Assembly (NCBI GenBank): GCA_963749535.1
Contig: CAVVNF010000019.1
Location: 184,873-248,872, forward strand
Length of the DNA: 64,000 nucleotides
Direction: 5' to 3'
Source: Chersky-299 sp963749535
GTDB taxonomy: Bacteria > Actinomycetota > Thermoleophilia > RBG-16-64-13
Both the position numbers and the translations under genes were made by a program. The notes under the pieces were generated by a model. It saw nothing but the letters and a program-made list of their open reading frames with translations. It was not told where the DNA came from and did no database searches. Positions 8,156 to 17,113 of this stretch are shown piece after piece (the stretch's first letter is position 1; each line of letters begins with the position of its first letter).

Positions 8156-9865
8156 CTACCTGGCAGCCTGCCACAGGGCCGTCGCTCGGGCGACAACATC
8201 GGCCACGGCGACTTCTTCCCGTCCGCCGCCGGTACGCGGCTCGACCTCCGCCATGCCGTTGGCTGCCTTCTTACCAACGGTGATCCGCACGGGACAACCG
8301 ATCAGTTCCGCATCTGCGAACTTGACCCCCGCGCGCTCGTCACGATCGTCCCACAGCACGTCCAGCCCGGCCTGCGCCAGGGCGTCGTGCAGCGCGGCAG
8401 CAACGACGGTCTGAACCGGGTCCTTCATCTGCACCTGTACTAGCCAGACATCGAATGGAGCGATGTTCTTCGGCCACACGATGCCCTTTTCGTCGTTCGT
8501 CTGCTCGACCGCCGCGGCGGCGATGCGCGCGGGGCCGATGCCGTAAGAGCCCATGACGATGGGCCTTTCCTGCCCCTCCTCGTCGAGGATGGTCGCCCCC
8601 AGGGGCACTGAGTACTTCGTGCCCAGCTTGAAGATGTTTCCGACCTCGATCACTTGCTCCATCCTGAGCGGACCGCCGCACTGCGCGCAGGCGTCTCCCT
8701 CGGCCGCCTCCTTGAGGTCCGCGAACTCGGCCTGAAAATCGCGGCCTACCACCACACCAAGGAGGTGTGTGTGCTCTTTGTTGGCTCCGGCAGCGTACGC
8801 GCGTGGTCCGCCCGCCTCGGCGGGGCGAAGAGTCTCGTCGGCAACGACACGCACGGAGACACCCACGGGACCCACGAAACCGACTTCAGCCCCCGCGACC
8901 TCTTTCACTTCCTCGGGATGCGCCGGCCTCACCTCTTGTCCGAGATGGCGCGCCAGTTTGCCCTCATGAAGCGCGTGATCACCGCGCACAAGCGCCAGAA
9001 CCGGCGTCTCCCCCGCCATATAGACCAACGATTTGATCAACGCCGACGGCGGGACTTCGAGAAAAGCGGAGACCTCCTCGATCGTGCGCTGCTCCGGAGT
9101 AGAGACCTCCCTAAGAACCGGCTCCACCACCCCCTCGCCGGGACCGGCCACCGAGCGGGCCAGCTCCACGTTGGCGGCGTATCCGCACGAGTCGCAGAGA
9201 GCCACCCGGTCCTCACCAGCGGGCGAGGCCGCCATATACTCGTGAGCCTGGGCGCCGCCCATGAAGCCGCTATCGCTCTCCACCCGATAGACATCGATGC
9301 CGCAACGTTCGAAGATCTTGTCGTACGCTCCAATGTGCTTGGCATAGTTGCGATCCAAGCCTTCGGAGTCCATGTCGAATGAGTACGAGTCCTTCATAAG
9401 GAACTCGCGCACCCGCAGGATCCCGCCTTTGGGCCGGGGCTCATCACGGAACTTCAGTTGGATCTGGTACCAGATCTGCGGGAGATCGCGGTACGAACGG
9501 AGTTCACGGGACGCAAGCCACGCGAAGACTTCCTCATGCGTCATGGCCAGCACCATGTCCCTGTCGCCCCGGTCTTTGAACCGGAACATCTCGTCGCCAA
9601 TGGCGTCGTAACGGCCGCTCGCCTGCCAGACATCGGCCGGATGCATGGTGGGCATCGAGAGTTCTTGCCCCCCGATCGCGTTCATCTCCTCCCGGATGAT
9701 CTTGTTTATGCGCTGGATGACCCGCCACCCAAGCGGCAGCATCATGTAGATCCCGGAAGCGAACTGACGGACGAAACCACCCCGGACCATCAGCTTGTGG
9801 CTGATAGCCTCGGCGTCGGAAGGGTCTTCTTTGACCGTGGGCATGAAAAGGGCAGTCGCCCGCAT
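8156..9865 (-). CDS. proS: Prolyl-tRNA synthetase, bacterial (long) type with editing domain
   Basis: Class II aminoacyl-tRNA synthetase charging tRNA-Pro. 569 residues, the usual bacterial length. N-terminal catalytic core (motif 2 FRDEPRPKGGILRVREFLMKD near residue 145), then the inserted YbaK-like editing domain (about 230-390; VYMAGETPVLALVRGDHALHE), return to motif 3 (GSYGIGPARI near 440) and the anticodon-binding domain (WLVQVQMKD...; DDRDERAGVKFADAELIG). CDSCGY and CAQCGG flank the insertion. A short GC hairpin (9907-9922) lies upstream without a clear U-tract. Confidence 0.96.
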   Translation of the reverse strand: MRATALFMPTVKEDPSDAEAISHKLMVRGGFVRQFASGIYMMLPLGWRVIQRINKIIREEMNAIGGQELSMPTMHPADVWQASGRYDAIGDEMFRFKDRGDRDMVLAMTHEEVFAWLASRELRSYRDLPQIWYQIQLKFRDEPRPKGGILRVREFLMKDSYSFDMDSEGLDRNYAKHIGAYDKIFERCGIDVYRVESDSGFMGGAQAHEYMAASPAGEDRVALCDSCGYAANVELARSVAGPGEGVVEPVLREVSTPEQRTIEEVSAFLEVPPSALIKSLVYMAGETPVLALVRGDHALHEGKLARHLGQEVRPAHPEEVKEVAGAEVGFVGPVGVSVRVVADETLRPAEAGGPRAYAAGANKEHTHLLGVVVGRDFQAEFADLKEAAEGDACAQCGGPLRMEQVIEVGNIFKLGTKYSVPLGATILDEEGQERPIVMGSYGIGPARIAAAAVEQTNDEKGIVWPKNIAPFDVWLVQVQMKDPVQTVVAAALHDALAQAGLDVLWDDRDERAGVKFADAELIGCPVRITVGKKAANGMAEVEPRTGGGREEVAVADVVARATALWQAAR

Positions 9866-10002
9866 CGGATCCTCCTCGATCCCCGCTTAAGGAACTGGCG
9901 CCTAACCGCTCACGCGAGCGGCCGAGCACCGACGAGACAGTCTAACAGGCCGGTCGCCGCGATGCCGCGCAGCGTGCGTCGTCCCCACGAGCCGGCCCAG
10001 AG

Positions 10003-11062
10003 CTATGAATCCCCGCCATGACGCCGGGCTATCTCCTGGAACAGCGCCTCCACAAGCTGCCCTTGAGGCACTTTCCTCACCGGACGACCTCCGGCGAAGA
10101 CCACACCCTCGCCCTCACCGCCCGCGATACCAAAATCTGCTTTTCGCGCCTCACCCGGCCCATTGACCACACAGCCCATCACGGCCACCTCCAGGTCCAG
10201 ACCGGACTCCTCCAGGCGCCGTTCCACCTCTATGCGCCAGAGGCTCGAGGTCGACGCGCGTGCGGCCGCACGTCGGACACGATATGACCCGCGGCCCTCG
10301 GGGCATTAGCTCCAGCGTGCGCAGGATCTCCTTCGCCACCCGAACCTCTTCCACCGGGTCTCCCGTGAGCGACACTCGGACGGTGTCGCCGATACCCTCG
10401 TCGAGCAAGATCCCCAGGGCAACGGCACTGCGTATCGACCCAGCCCACTTCGTACCTGCCTCCGTCACCCCGATGTGAAGGGGGTACGGGACCCTTCGCG
10501 CCAGAAGCCGATTGGCAGCCATGGTGACGACCGGCGAGGAGGACTTCACGGAGACCTTCAGCTCGCAGAAGCCCATCTCCTCGACAAGGGCGCAGTAGCG
10601 TACAGCTGATTCCACCAGTGCGCCGGCAGGGTCGCGATCCTCGAGCTCACGGAGTTCGCGTTGCAGCGAGCCACTGTTTACGCCGATCCGTATGACGGCG
10701 CCGCGTTTTCGCGCTGCGTCCACCACCTCGCGAACCGCGTCCTGCCCTCCTATGTTCCCCGGGTTGATCCGAACGGCGGACGCTCCCGCCTCGAGTGCCC
10801 CCACCGCCAGTGTGTGGTCGAAGTGCACGTCGGCAATGAGGGGCACAGCAGCTTCGCGCACAAGAGTACGCAGCGCAGCCACACTCGCCGCATCGGGGAT
10901 CGCTACCCTGATAAGTTTCGCGCCGGCGGTGGCCAGAGCGCGGATCTGTCCGAGAGTGGCTTCCACGTCGTCGGTGCGGGTGTTGGTCATGGACTGGATG
11001 ACCACCGGCGAATCGCCCCCCACCGGCACGCTCCCGACCATGACCGCCCGAGTGCTGAACAA
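10003..11062 (-). CDS. ispG: 4-hydroxy-3-methylbut-2-enyl diphosphate synthase IspG, interrupted by one extra base
   Basis: [4Fe-4S] enzyme of the MEP isoprenoid pathway. N-terminal TIM-barrel (PVVIQSMTNTRTDDVEATL; INPGNIGG) and C-terminal iron-sulfur domain with CPTCGR and MGCVVNGPGEA supplying the cluster cysteines. The frame shifts after VDLEPLAH near 10,230; removing one base restores 352 residues in one frame ending ARRHGGDS. Start is the TTG at the upstream end (LFSTRAVMVGSVPVGGDSP); an internal ATG seven codons later is possible. Directly follows rseP and dxr, so two MEP enzymes are co-transcribed here. Confidence 0.92.
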
Positions 11063-11074
11063 CCGGACCCCCGC

Positions 11075-12253
11075 CTATCCGCCCGTTATGATCCGGCCAA
11101 TGTCGTTGGAGGTGGCTACCAGGAACAAGATCACGAAGAGGCCGAGCCCGATCAATGAGACGCGCTCGAACGTCCGCAGCGACACTGGGCGGCCCCTTAT
11201 CTTCTCAATAACGCTGAAAAGCACGTGGCCCCCGTCGAGGGGCAGGACGGGAAGCATGTTGAGGATGGCAAGGTTGATGCTGATGAGGGCCAGTAACCCC
11301 AGATAGTAACCCCCGCGGACCGCTTGTTCGGACAGCGTGATGATGCCGACCGGGCCTGCCAGCCCTTGCGATCCGGTGACAGACACCTTGCCGCTGAACA
11401 TCCACCCGATTCCTTTGATGATCAAGGCGAAGAAGCTCCCCGTCGTCCTTCCTCCGTAGCTCACGGCTCCCGAGAATGTCGATGCCACGTGGGTCGTTGC
11501 CGGCTGCACGCCCAGGAATCCAGTGCCGTCCGCCTGCTTGTTGGGCGTGGCTGTCAACTGCTTCTGGGCGCCCGCGCGCTCCACCACGAGGGTGATCTGC
11601 TTACCAGGGCTCTTCAGGATTATGCTTCTGACCGAGTCCCAGTCCTTCACCGGCTGACCATCGATGGTGACCACCTTGTCTCCGGGCTGCAGGCCTGCCG
11701 TCGCAGCGGGCGTGTTCGGCTCCACCACTTGAACAGTTGTGGTGGGGACGTACTGACCCTGTGCGCCTAACGCCACAAGCAGAAAGAAGGCGACGACCAC
11801 GTTCATCGTGACGCCGGCAACGATGAAGATCAGCTTGTGCCACAGAGGATGCGCGTAGTACCGGCGCTCTAACGGCGTCGAAGCGATCTCTTCCGCGGTC
11901 AGGGCGCGCGGGCCGGCCAGACGATCCTCCGGGTCTTGCGCCGACCGCCCGTTCTTGGTCCCCCTGCGCAAAGCTGCCGCCTCCGCCTCTTCTTCCCGGG
12001 CCTCGGCGACGCGGGCGTCGAACTCTTCCTTGTGCATGCCCGTGACCCGGACGTAGCCGCCCAATGGTAGGGCCGAGATCCCGTACACGGTCTCGCCGAT
12101 CCTCTTGCTCACCAGGAACCGGCCGAAACCGAGGCTGAACTCCTCCACCCGCATGCCGGTGGCCTTGGCCACGACGAAATGCCCGAATTCGTGAGCCAGG
12201 ATCAAGAATCCGAGCCCGATGATGGATATGATCACAGCCAAAAAGCTATACAT
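11075..12253 (-). CDS. rseP: Site-2 membrane metalloprotease RseP/RasP family
   Basis: Intramembrane zinc protease that cleaves regulatory membrane proteins such as anti-sigma factors. The first transmembrane segment contains the zinc motif HEFGH near residue 21; GYVRVTGMHKEEFD follows; a PDZ domain occupies about 160-240 (NTPAATAGLQPGDKVVTIDG); the third metal ligand motif LPLDGGHVLF is near 330; the C-terminus is hydrophobic. A charged insertion (residues ~75-120) is longer than in E. coli. Overlaps dxr by 8 bp, as in many bacteria (dxr-rseP-ispG). Confidence 0.93.
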   Translation of the reverse strand: MYSFLAVIISIIGLGFLILAHEFGHFVVAKATGMRVEEFSLGFGRFLVSKRIGETVYGISALPLGGYVRVTGMHKEEFDARVAEAREEEAEAAALRRGTKNGRSAQDPEDRLAGPRALTAEEIASTPLERRYYAHPLWHKLIFIVAGVTMNVVVAFFLLVALGAQGQYVPTTTVQVVEPNTPAATAGLQPGDKVVTIDGQPVKDWDSVRSIILKSPGKQITLVVERAGAQKQLTATPNKQADGTGFLGVQPATTHVASTFSGAVSYGGRTTGSFFALIIKGIGWMFSGKVSVTGSQGLAGPVGIITLSEQAVRGGYYLGLLALISINLAILNMLPVLPLDGGHVLFSVIEKIRGRPVSLRTFERVSLIGLGLFVILFLVATSNDIGRIITGG

Positions 12254-13406
12254 CCCCGCTCATTCCTGCGCAGGCTTCCTCCGCCTTGCGCCTCGCCCAT
12301 GAATCGACGTCCACCACCTCTTCGTACGTTCCAAAGGTGCCCACCGGACTCTCCGCGAGCACCTCTCTCACCACTTCTGTTATACCCAGGAATGGCAGCC
12401 TACCCTGCAAGAAAGCGCGCACGGCTACTTCGTTGGCTGCATTTAGGGAACAGGTGGCCTTGTCACCTTCCCGCCCCGCGGAGCGCGCAAGTTCCATTGC
12501 CGGGAAGCTAAGGTTATCCGGCTCTTCAAAACCGAACACACCCACCGCGGTCAAGTCCAAAGACGGTATCGGCAAGATCGCGCGCTCGGGATAGTGCAGG
12601 GCGAATGCGATGGGCACCCTCATGTCGGCCACTCCCATATGGGCGAGCACGGCACCGTCCACGAGCCGGACCAGCGCGTGGACCACCGATTGTGGATGCA
12701 CCACCACCTCTATCTGCTCGTAGGCGAGACCGAAGAGATGGTGGGCCTCGATGATCTCCAGCCCTTTGTTCATGAGAGTGGCGGAATCTATCGTTATCTT
12801 CTCGCCCATCACCCACGTAGGGTGGGCAAGTGCTTGCGCTCGCGTGACTCCGGCGAGTCCCGCGGCCGTCCAACCGCGGAATGGTCCGCCCGAGGCCGTG
12901 ATGACGGCCGTCTGGACGCTCCCCGGCCTCGCAGCCGCGATCAGCTGGAACAACGCGGAATGCTCGGAATCTACAGGTAGGATCGAGATGCCCTGCCGCC
13001 TGGCCAATGACGTGACCAGCGAGCCGGCACACACGAGGCTCTCTTTGTTCGCCAGCGCCAGCCGCCGCCCACCCTCCAGCGCCGCCAACGTGGACTCCAA
13101 CCCGGCAAAACCGACGATCGCATTCAGCACGAGGTCGGCGTCCACTTCCCTCACCAATCGCGCGGCCGCATCGGCTCCCGAGCGCACGTCGAGCTCTGGG
13201 TACAGCGACTCAGACACAGTCGAGGCCGCAGCCTCGTCGGCGATGGCAATATCGGTCACGCCCAGGGAGACAGCCTGCTCCAGCAGCAACTTGACGTTGC
13301 GGTCACACGAAAGTCCTACTATCGTCAGGTCGCGGCTGGCCGCGACCACCTGCAGCGCCTGCGTACCGATGGAGCCGGTGGCGCCGAGCAGGAGCACTCT
13401 TTTCAT
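12246..13406 (-). CDS. dxr: 1-deoxy-D-xylulose 5-phosphate reductoisomerase
   Basis: First committed step of the MEP pathway (DXP to MEP, NADPH-dependent). Start at the ATG giving MKRVLLLGATGSIGTQAL with the Rossmann GATGSIG motif; a longer in-frame upstream stretch is discarded. Catalytic and substrate motifs: ANKESLVCAG near 125, PVDSEHSALFQ near 150, TASGGPFR near 178, and the flexible loop HPTWVMGEKITIDSATLMNKGLE near 205. 386 residues, normal length. Confidence 0.96.
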   Translation of the reverse strand: MKRVLLLGATGSIGTQALQVVAASRDLTIVGLSCDRNVKLLLEQAVSLGVTDIAIADEAAASTVSESLYPELDVRSGADAAARLVREVDADLVLNAIVGFAGLESTLAALEGGRRLALANKESLVCAGSLVTSLARRQGISILPVDSEHSALFQLIAAARPGSVQTAVITASGGPFRGWTAAGLAGVTRAQALAHPTWVMGEKITIDSATLMNKGLEIIEAHHLFGLAYEQIEVVVHPQSVVHALVRLVDGAVLAHMGVADMRVPIAFALHYPERAILPIPSLDLTAVGVFGFEEPDNLSFPAMELARSAGREGDKATCSLNAANEVAVRAFLQGRLPFLGITEVVREVLAESPVGTFGTYEEVVDVDSWARRKAEEACAGMSGDV

Positions 13407-13419
13407 AGTCCAGCTCCGC

Positions 13420-14229
13420 TCATTTCGCCGCGGCCTGCACCACGGAGCCCAGCAGCAGCACGGCACCCCAGTACGTGACGAGGCCGGCAAACAGCATCGA
13501 ATCGAAACGATCCAGTATCCCTCCGTGACCCGGCAGAAGACGACCGGAATCCTTGACCCTGAAGTCCCGCTTGACCGCCGACTCGAACAGATCGCCCCAC
13601 TGGCCTACCACCCCGATGGCCAGGCCCAGAATAAGCGCGTCGCCCACGGGCAGCCAGGACGAATAGATCTTCACGAGCAGGGCCGCCACCACCGCCCCCA
13701 CGATGCCCCCGACCGCTCCCTCCACAGATTTCTTTGGAGAGATCCGCGGGGCCATGGGATGCCGTCCGATCGCCCGGCCCACAAAGTAGGCGAAGGTGTC
13801 ATTGAGCCAGGTGCAGGCGAAGGCAAGAATGAGGAGGGCCATCCCGTGCTGCAGCCCCCTGAGCAGCACCAGGTACGCGAAGCCCATGGCCACCCAGACG
13901 ATCCCGAACGAGGTGACCGCCATGCGTCCTACCAAGTGAGCCCCGAACTCCCCGCGAAGGGACCAGAAGAACATGAGGATCAGGCATCCGGCGATACCAC
14001 CCATGATCCCTTTGAATCCAAAGAAGAACGCCCCGGTGATCACCGCGATCCCCGCCAGGTACCCAACAAGAAGATTCGGCCTGTACGGCCTGAGCAAGGT
14101 GTAGTACTCGTGAAGCCCGAGAATCGTTATGACAAGGACCAGGGCGAAAACGAAGTATCCGCCCAAGATGATGGCGGCCAGCCCTATGGGAATGCCCACG
14201 GCAGCCACCAATAGGCGGCTCTTAAGCAA
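13420..14229 (-). CDS. cdsA: Phosphatidate cytidylyltransferase CdsA
   Basis: Integral membrane enzyme making CDP-diacylglycerol for phospholipid synthesis. About 269 residues from the TTG (LLKSRLLVAAVGIPIG) that overlaps the uppS TAA; upstream in-frame sequence belongs to uppS in another frame. Several transmembrane segments, and the complete CDP-alcohol signature SAVKRDFRVKDSGRLLPGHG with the following LDRFDS near the C-terminus. Between uppS and dxr, the standard arrangement. Confidence 0.92.
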   Translation of the reverse strand: MLKSRLLVAAVGIPIGLAAIILGGYFVFALVLVITILGLHEYYTLLRPYRPNLLVGYLAGIAVITGAFFFGFKGIMGGIAGCLILMFFWSLRGEFGAHLVGRMAVTSFGIVWVAMGFAYLVLLRGLQHGMALLILAFACTWLNDTFAYFVGRAIGRHPMAPRISPKKSVEGAVGGIVGAVVAALLVKIYSSWLPVGDALILGLAIGVVGQWGDLFESAVKRDFRVKDSGRLLPGHGGILDRFDSMLFAGLVTYWGAVLLLGSVVQAAAK

Positions 14230-15073
14230 CGTCGCCCGTCCGGCTCCGGCCTTCGGCCTCCGTCGAGGGCAGGTCGCGGGCCCCGAACCGCCGCTCGCGA
14301 GACGCATAATCCGCCAGCGCCTTCCCAAACTCCTCCTCGTCGAAATCGGGCCAAAGCTTCGCCGAAAAGTACAGTTCGGAATAAGCCGATTGCCACAACA
14401 AGAAGTTCGACAGCCTTTGCTCGCCGGACGTCCGGATCACGAGGTCGGGGTCTTTCATGAAGGGCGAGTAGAGATGTGCCGCGATATCGTCTTCGTCGAT
14501 GGCGTCGACGGGCACTCCTGCTGCCACCGCCGCCTGCACCGCGTGGACGATCTCTCTACGACCGCCATAATTGAAAGCTATGAAGAGGGTCATCCGCCGG
14601 TTCCCCGCGGTCAACACTTCTGCTTCGCTCATCTTACGACGAAGCTCCTCGCTCAGGTCTTCGCGATTTCCCAGGAAGGCCACCCGACAGTCGTTCTCGT
14701 GCAGCTCAGGGACCTCGCTGTCGATCATCTCCACGTGCAGGCGCATCAACCCTTCGATCTCGTCCTGCGGTCGGTTCCAATTCTCGGTCGAGAAGGAGTA
14801 GAGCGTGAGCTGGCCGATACCTGCATCCCGCGAGGCCTGGATCACTCGCCGCACCGCTTGAGTGCCCGCCCTGTGTCCGGCGGCCACGGGAAGGTGCCGG
14901 CGTTTGGCCCAACGCCCGTTTCCGTCCATGATGATGGCCACGTGAAAGGGGAGTCGGTCGGCCGGGAAGCCAGCCTCGCCCGTCCTAGCTACCGGGGTCC
15001 GGCCTGCTCCGGCGGCGAGATCGACGCCGCGTTGGCCGCCTCGAAGAGCTCTGAGCCGATCGCGTAGACCCAC
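14222..15073 (-). CDS. uppS: Isoprenyl (undecaprenyl) diphosphate synthase
   Basis: Cis-prenyltransferase making the C55 lipid carrier for cell-wall synthesis. GTG start with a GAGGT ribosome-binding site; the ~40-residue N-terminus before IIMDGNGRWAKRR is longer than average. Other motifs: TLYSFSTENWNRP, FNYGGRREI, and DLVIRTSGEQRLSNFLLWQS. 283 residues. Uses the products of the neighbouring dxr/ispG pathway. Confidence 0.94.
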   Translation of the reverse strand: MGLRDRLRALRGGQRGVDLAAGAGRTPVARTGEAGFPADRLPFHVAIIMDGNGRWAKRRHLPVAAGHRAGTQAVRRVIQASRDAGIGQLTLYSFSTENWNRPQDEIEGLMRLHVEMIDSEVPELHENDCRVAFLGNREDLSEELRRKMSEAEVLTAGNRRMTLFIAFNYGGRREIVHAVQAAVAAGVPVDAIDEDDIAAHLYSPFMKDPDLVIRTSGEQRLSNFLLWQSAYSELYFSAKLWPDFDEEEFGKALADYASRERRFGARDLPSTEAEGRSRTGDVA

Positions 15074-15074
15074 G

Positions 15075-15633
15075 TCAGACCTCGAGGATCTCCTCCTCCT
15101 TGTGGTGGAGCAGACCGTTTACTTTCTCGATGTATGCGTCGGTAAGTTTTTGGACTTCTTCCTCAGCACGATGCTCGTCGTCTTCGGAGATCTCCCCGTC
15201 CTTCTTCAATTCTTTCAGATCGCCGATGATGTCGCGGCGGACGTTCCGGACTGCCACCCGGCTGTCCTCAGCCATGTTCTTGACCAGTCTTCACCAGGTC
15301 CTTGCGACGTTCCTCGGTGAGCGGCGGGATATTGAGCCTGATCACGTTACCGTCGGCGTTCGGGGTCAAGGAGAGGTCCGACTCCTGGATGGCCCTGACT
15401 ACCGAGTTGACCGCGGACTTGTCGTAGACGGTGATCGCTATGAGCCGGGGATCCGGCGTGGCAAGGCTCGCGAGCTGCTTGAGAGGCGTCTTCGTGCCGT
15501 AGTAATCCACGTGCAGTCGATCGAGGATGCCGGTGGAAGCCCGTCCGGTCCGAACCGTGTTGAATTCCGCCCGCAACGCTTCGAGGGCGCCTTCCATGCG
15601 CCGTTTGCCATCGCTCATGAGTTCAGCGATCAT
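15075..15633 (-). CDS. frr: Ribosome recycling factor, interrupted by one extra base
   Basis: Splits post-termination ribosomes with EF-G. The N-terminal part (MSDGKRRMEGALEAL...VRTGRAS...DGNVIRLNIPPLTEERR) and the C-terminal part (MAEDSRVAVRNVRRD...HHKEEEILEV) are in different frames. One surplus base near 15,288 (AAG-A-CTG on the coding strand) explains it; without it the protein is 185 residues, exactly the usual RRF length. Overlaps pyrH by 4 bp. Confidence 0.93.
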
Positions 15634-16373
15634 GCCCCCTCCCTCTCCTCAGAACAGGACACTATGGTGCCGACCCGCTCCCCGCGAAGAACGCGTCTGA
15701 TGTTCTCCGGCTCGCTCATGTTGAAGACCAGGATGGGCAAGTTGTTGTCCATACACAGAGACAATGCGGTGGAGTCCATCACCTTCAACCCTCGCTCCAG
15801 CGCCTCCTTGTGGGTGATCTCCGGGAGGAGCTTGGCTTCCGGATGCGTGGCCGGGTCGGCGTCGAACACCCCGTCGTACTTCTTCTTGGCCATCAGGATG
15901 CAGTCCGCCCCTATCTCAAGAGCCCGCAGCGCGGCCGCCGTGTCGGTGCTGAAGAACGGGTTACCCGTCCCGGCTGCGAATATCACCACCCGGCGTTTTT
16001 CGAGGTGCCTGATAGCCCGGCCGCGGATGTACGGCTCGCATATTTCTTGCATCGAGATCGCGGACTGCACGCGCGAGTCCGTCGACAACTTGCGAAGAGC
16101 ATCCTGTAGAGCCACCGAGTTCATGACCGTAGCCAGCATACCCATGTAGTCGGCCGTGGCCCGGTCTATACCGACTTCGGCCCCGGAGACGCCGCGGAAG
16201 ATGTTGCCACCACCCACGACGACGGCGATCTCGTAGCCTTCAGCTGTTGCCCGTGAAACCTCGAGCGCCACCTCGCGAAGCCTCTCGGGATCGATTCCGT
16301 AGCTGCGATCTCCCATGAGGGCTTCGCCACTCAGCTTGAGCAGGACCCGCTTATACACCGGTGGCTTCGTCAT
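15630..16373 (-). CDS. pyrH: UMP kinase
   Basis: Amino-acid-kinase-fold enzyme phosphorylating UMP to UDP. 247 residues. Motifs: KRVLLKLSGEALMG near 10, VVVGGGNIFRG near 52, GTGNPFFSTDTAAALRA near 138, and KYDGVFDADP near 168. In the conserved rpsB-tsf-pyrH-frr cluster. Confidence 0.96.
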   Translation of the reverse strand: MTKPPVYKRVLLKLSGEALMGDRSYGIDPERLREVALEVSRATAEGYEIAVVVGGGNIFRGVSGAEVGIDRATADYMGMLATVMNSVALQDALRKLSTDSRVQSAISMQEICEPYIRGRAIRHLEKRRVVIFAAGTGNPFFSTDTAAALRALEIGADCILMAKKKYDGVFDADPATHPEAKLLPEITHKEALERGLKVMDSTALSLCMDNNLPILVFNMSEPENIRRVLRGERVGTIVSCSEEREGA

Positions 16374-16445
16374 GGCTCTCTAGCTCCGGGTTCGTCTCGC
16401 GGCAGCATGGTCCCGCCTCGAGCTCTGTAGACGACCGACGTTCCC

Positions 16446-17049
16446 TCAGGCGACCTCATCGCCTACTCGGAAACGCGCAAAGCGCCTGATCTCGATGTTC
16501 TCGCCGAGCTTGCCCACCAATTCCCGCCTCAGCTGGTCGATAGTCTTCTCCGGGTCTTTTACGAACGGCTGGTCGAGCAGGACGACTTCTGTGTACCACT
16601 TGTTGAGCTTGCCCTCCGCGATCTTCTCAGCCACAGCTTCAGGCTTGCCGAGCGCTTTGGCTTGTGCCGAGTAGATCTCTATCTCGACGGCCTTGACGTC
16701 TTACCGGCACGTCTTCGCGCGACACCCAGGCCGGACTCGCAGCAGCGATGTGCATAGCAACGTCGTGCACAAAGGCCTTGAAGTCATCGGTCTTCGCGAC
16801 GAAATCGGTCTCGCAGTTGACTTCTATGAGCACACCGACTTTCGCGCCAGGGTGAATGTAGTAGTCGATCGAGCCCTCGTTAGCCGCGCGAGAAGACTTC
16901 TTGTCAGCCGACGCCATTCCTTTCTTGCGCAGCAGCTTGATGGCCTCGTCGAAGTCACCTTCAGCCTCGGTGAGAGCGAGCTTGCAGTCCATCATGCCCG
17001 CCCCGCACGAATCGCGCAGTTTTTTCACCATCCCAGCATCAATGTTCAT
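16446..17049 (-). CDS. tsf: Translation elongation factor Ts (short form), interrupted by one extra base
   Basis: Nucleotide exchange factor for EF-Tu. The start ATG has a GGAGGG ribosome-binding site. UBA-like N-terminus (VKKLRDSCGAGMMDCKLAL), then EVNCETDFVAKTDDFK and the C-terminal WYTEVVLLDQPFVKD segment. The frame breaks after SREDVP near 16,700 with one surplus base (the GTAAGACGTC context); correction yields 200 residues, the short EF-Ts class. Follows rpsB by 64 bp. Confidence 0.93.
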
Positions 17050-17113
17050 CAGAAAACCCTCCGCCCTACATGACGATTATGTGTCGATTCGGATCGAGCC
17101 GGAGAAATGGATC

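Noticed and set aside
9907..9922. Terminator upstream of proS
   Set aside because: CCGCTC-ACGC-GAGCGG forms a hairpin, but no U-tract follows on either strand.
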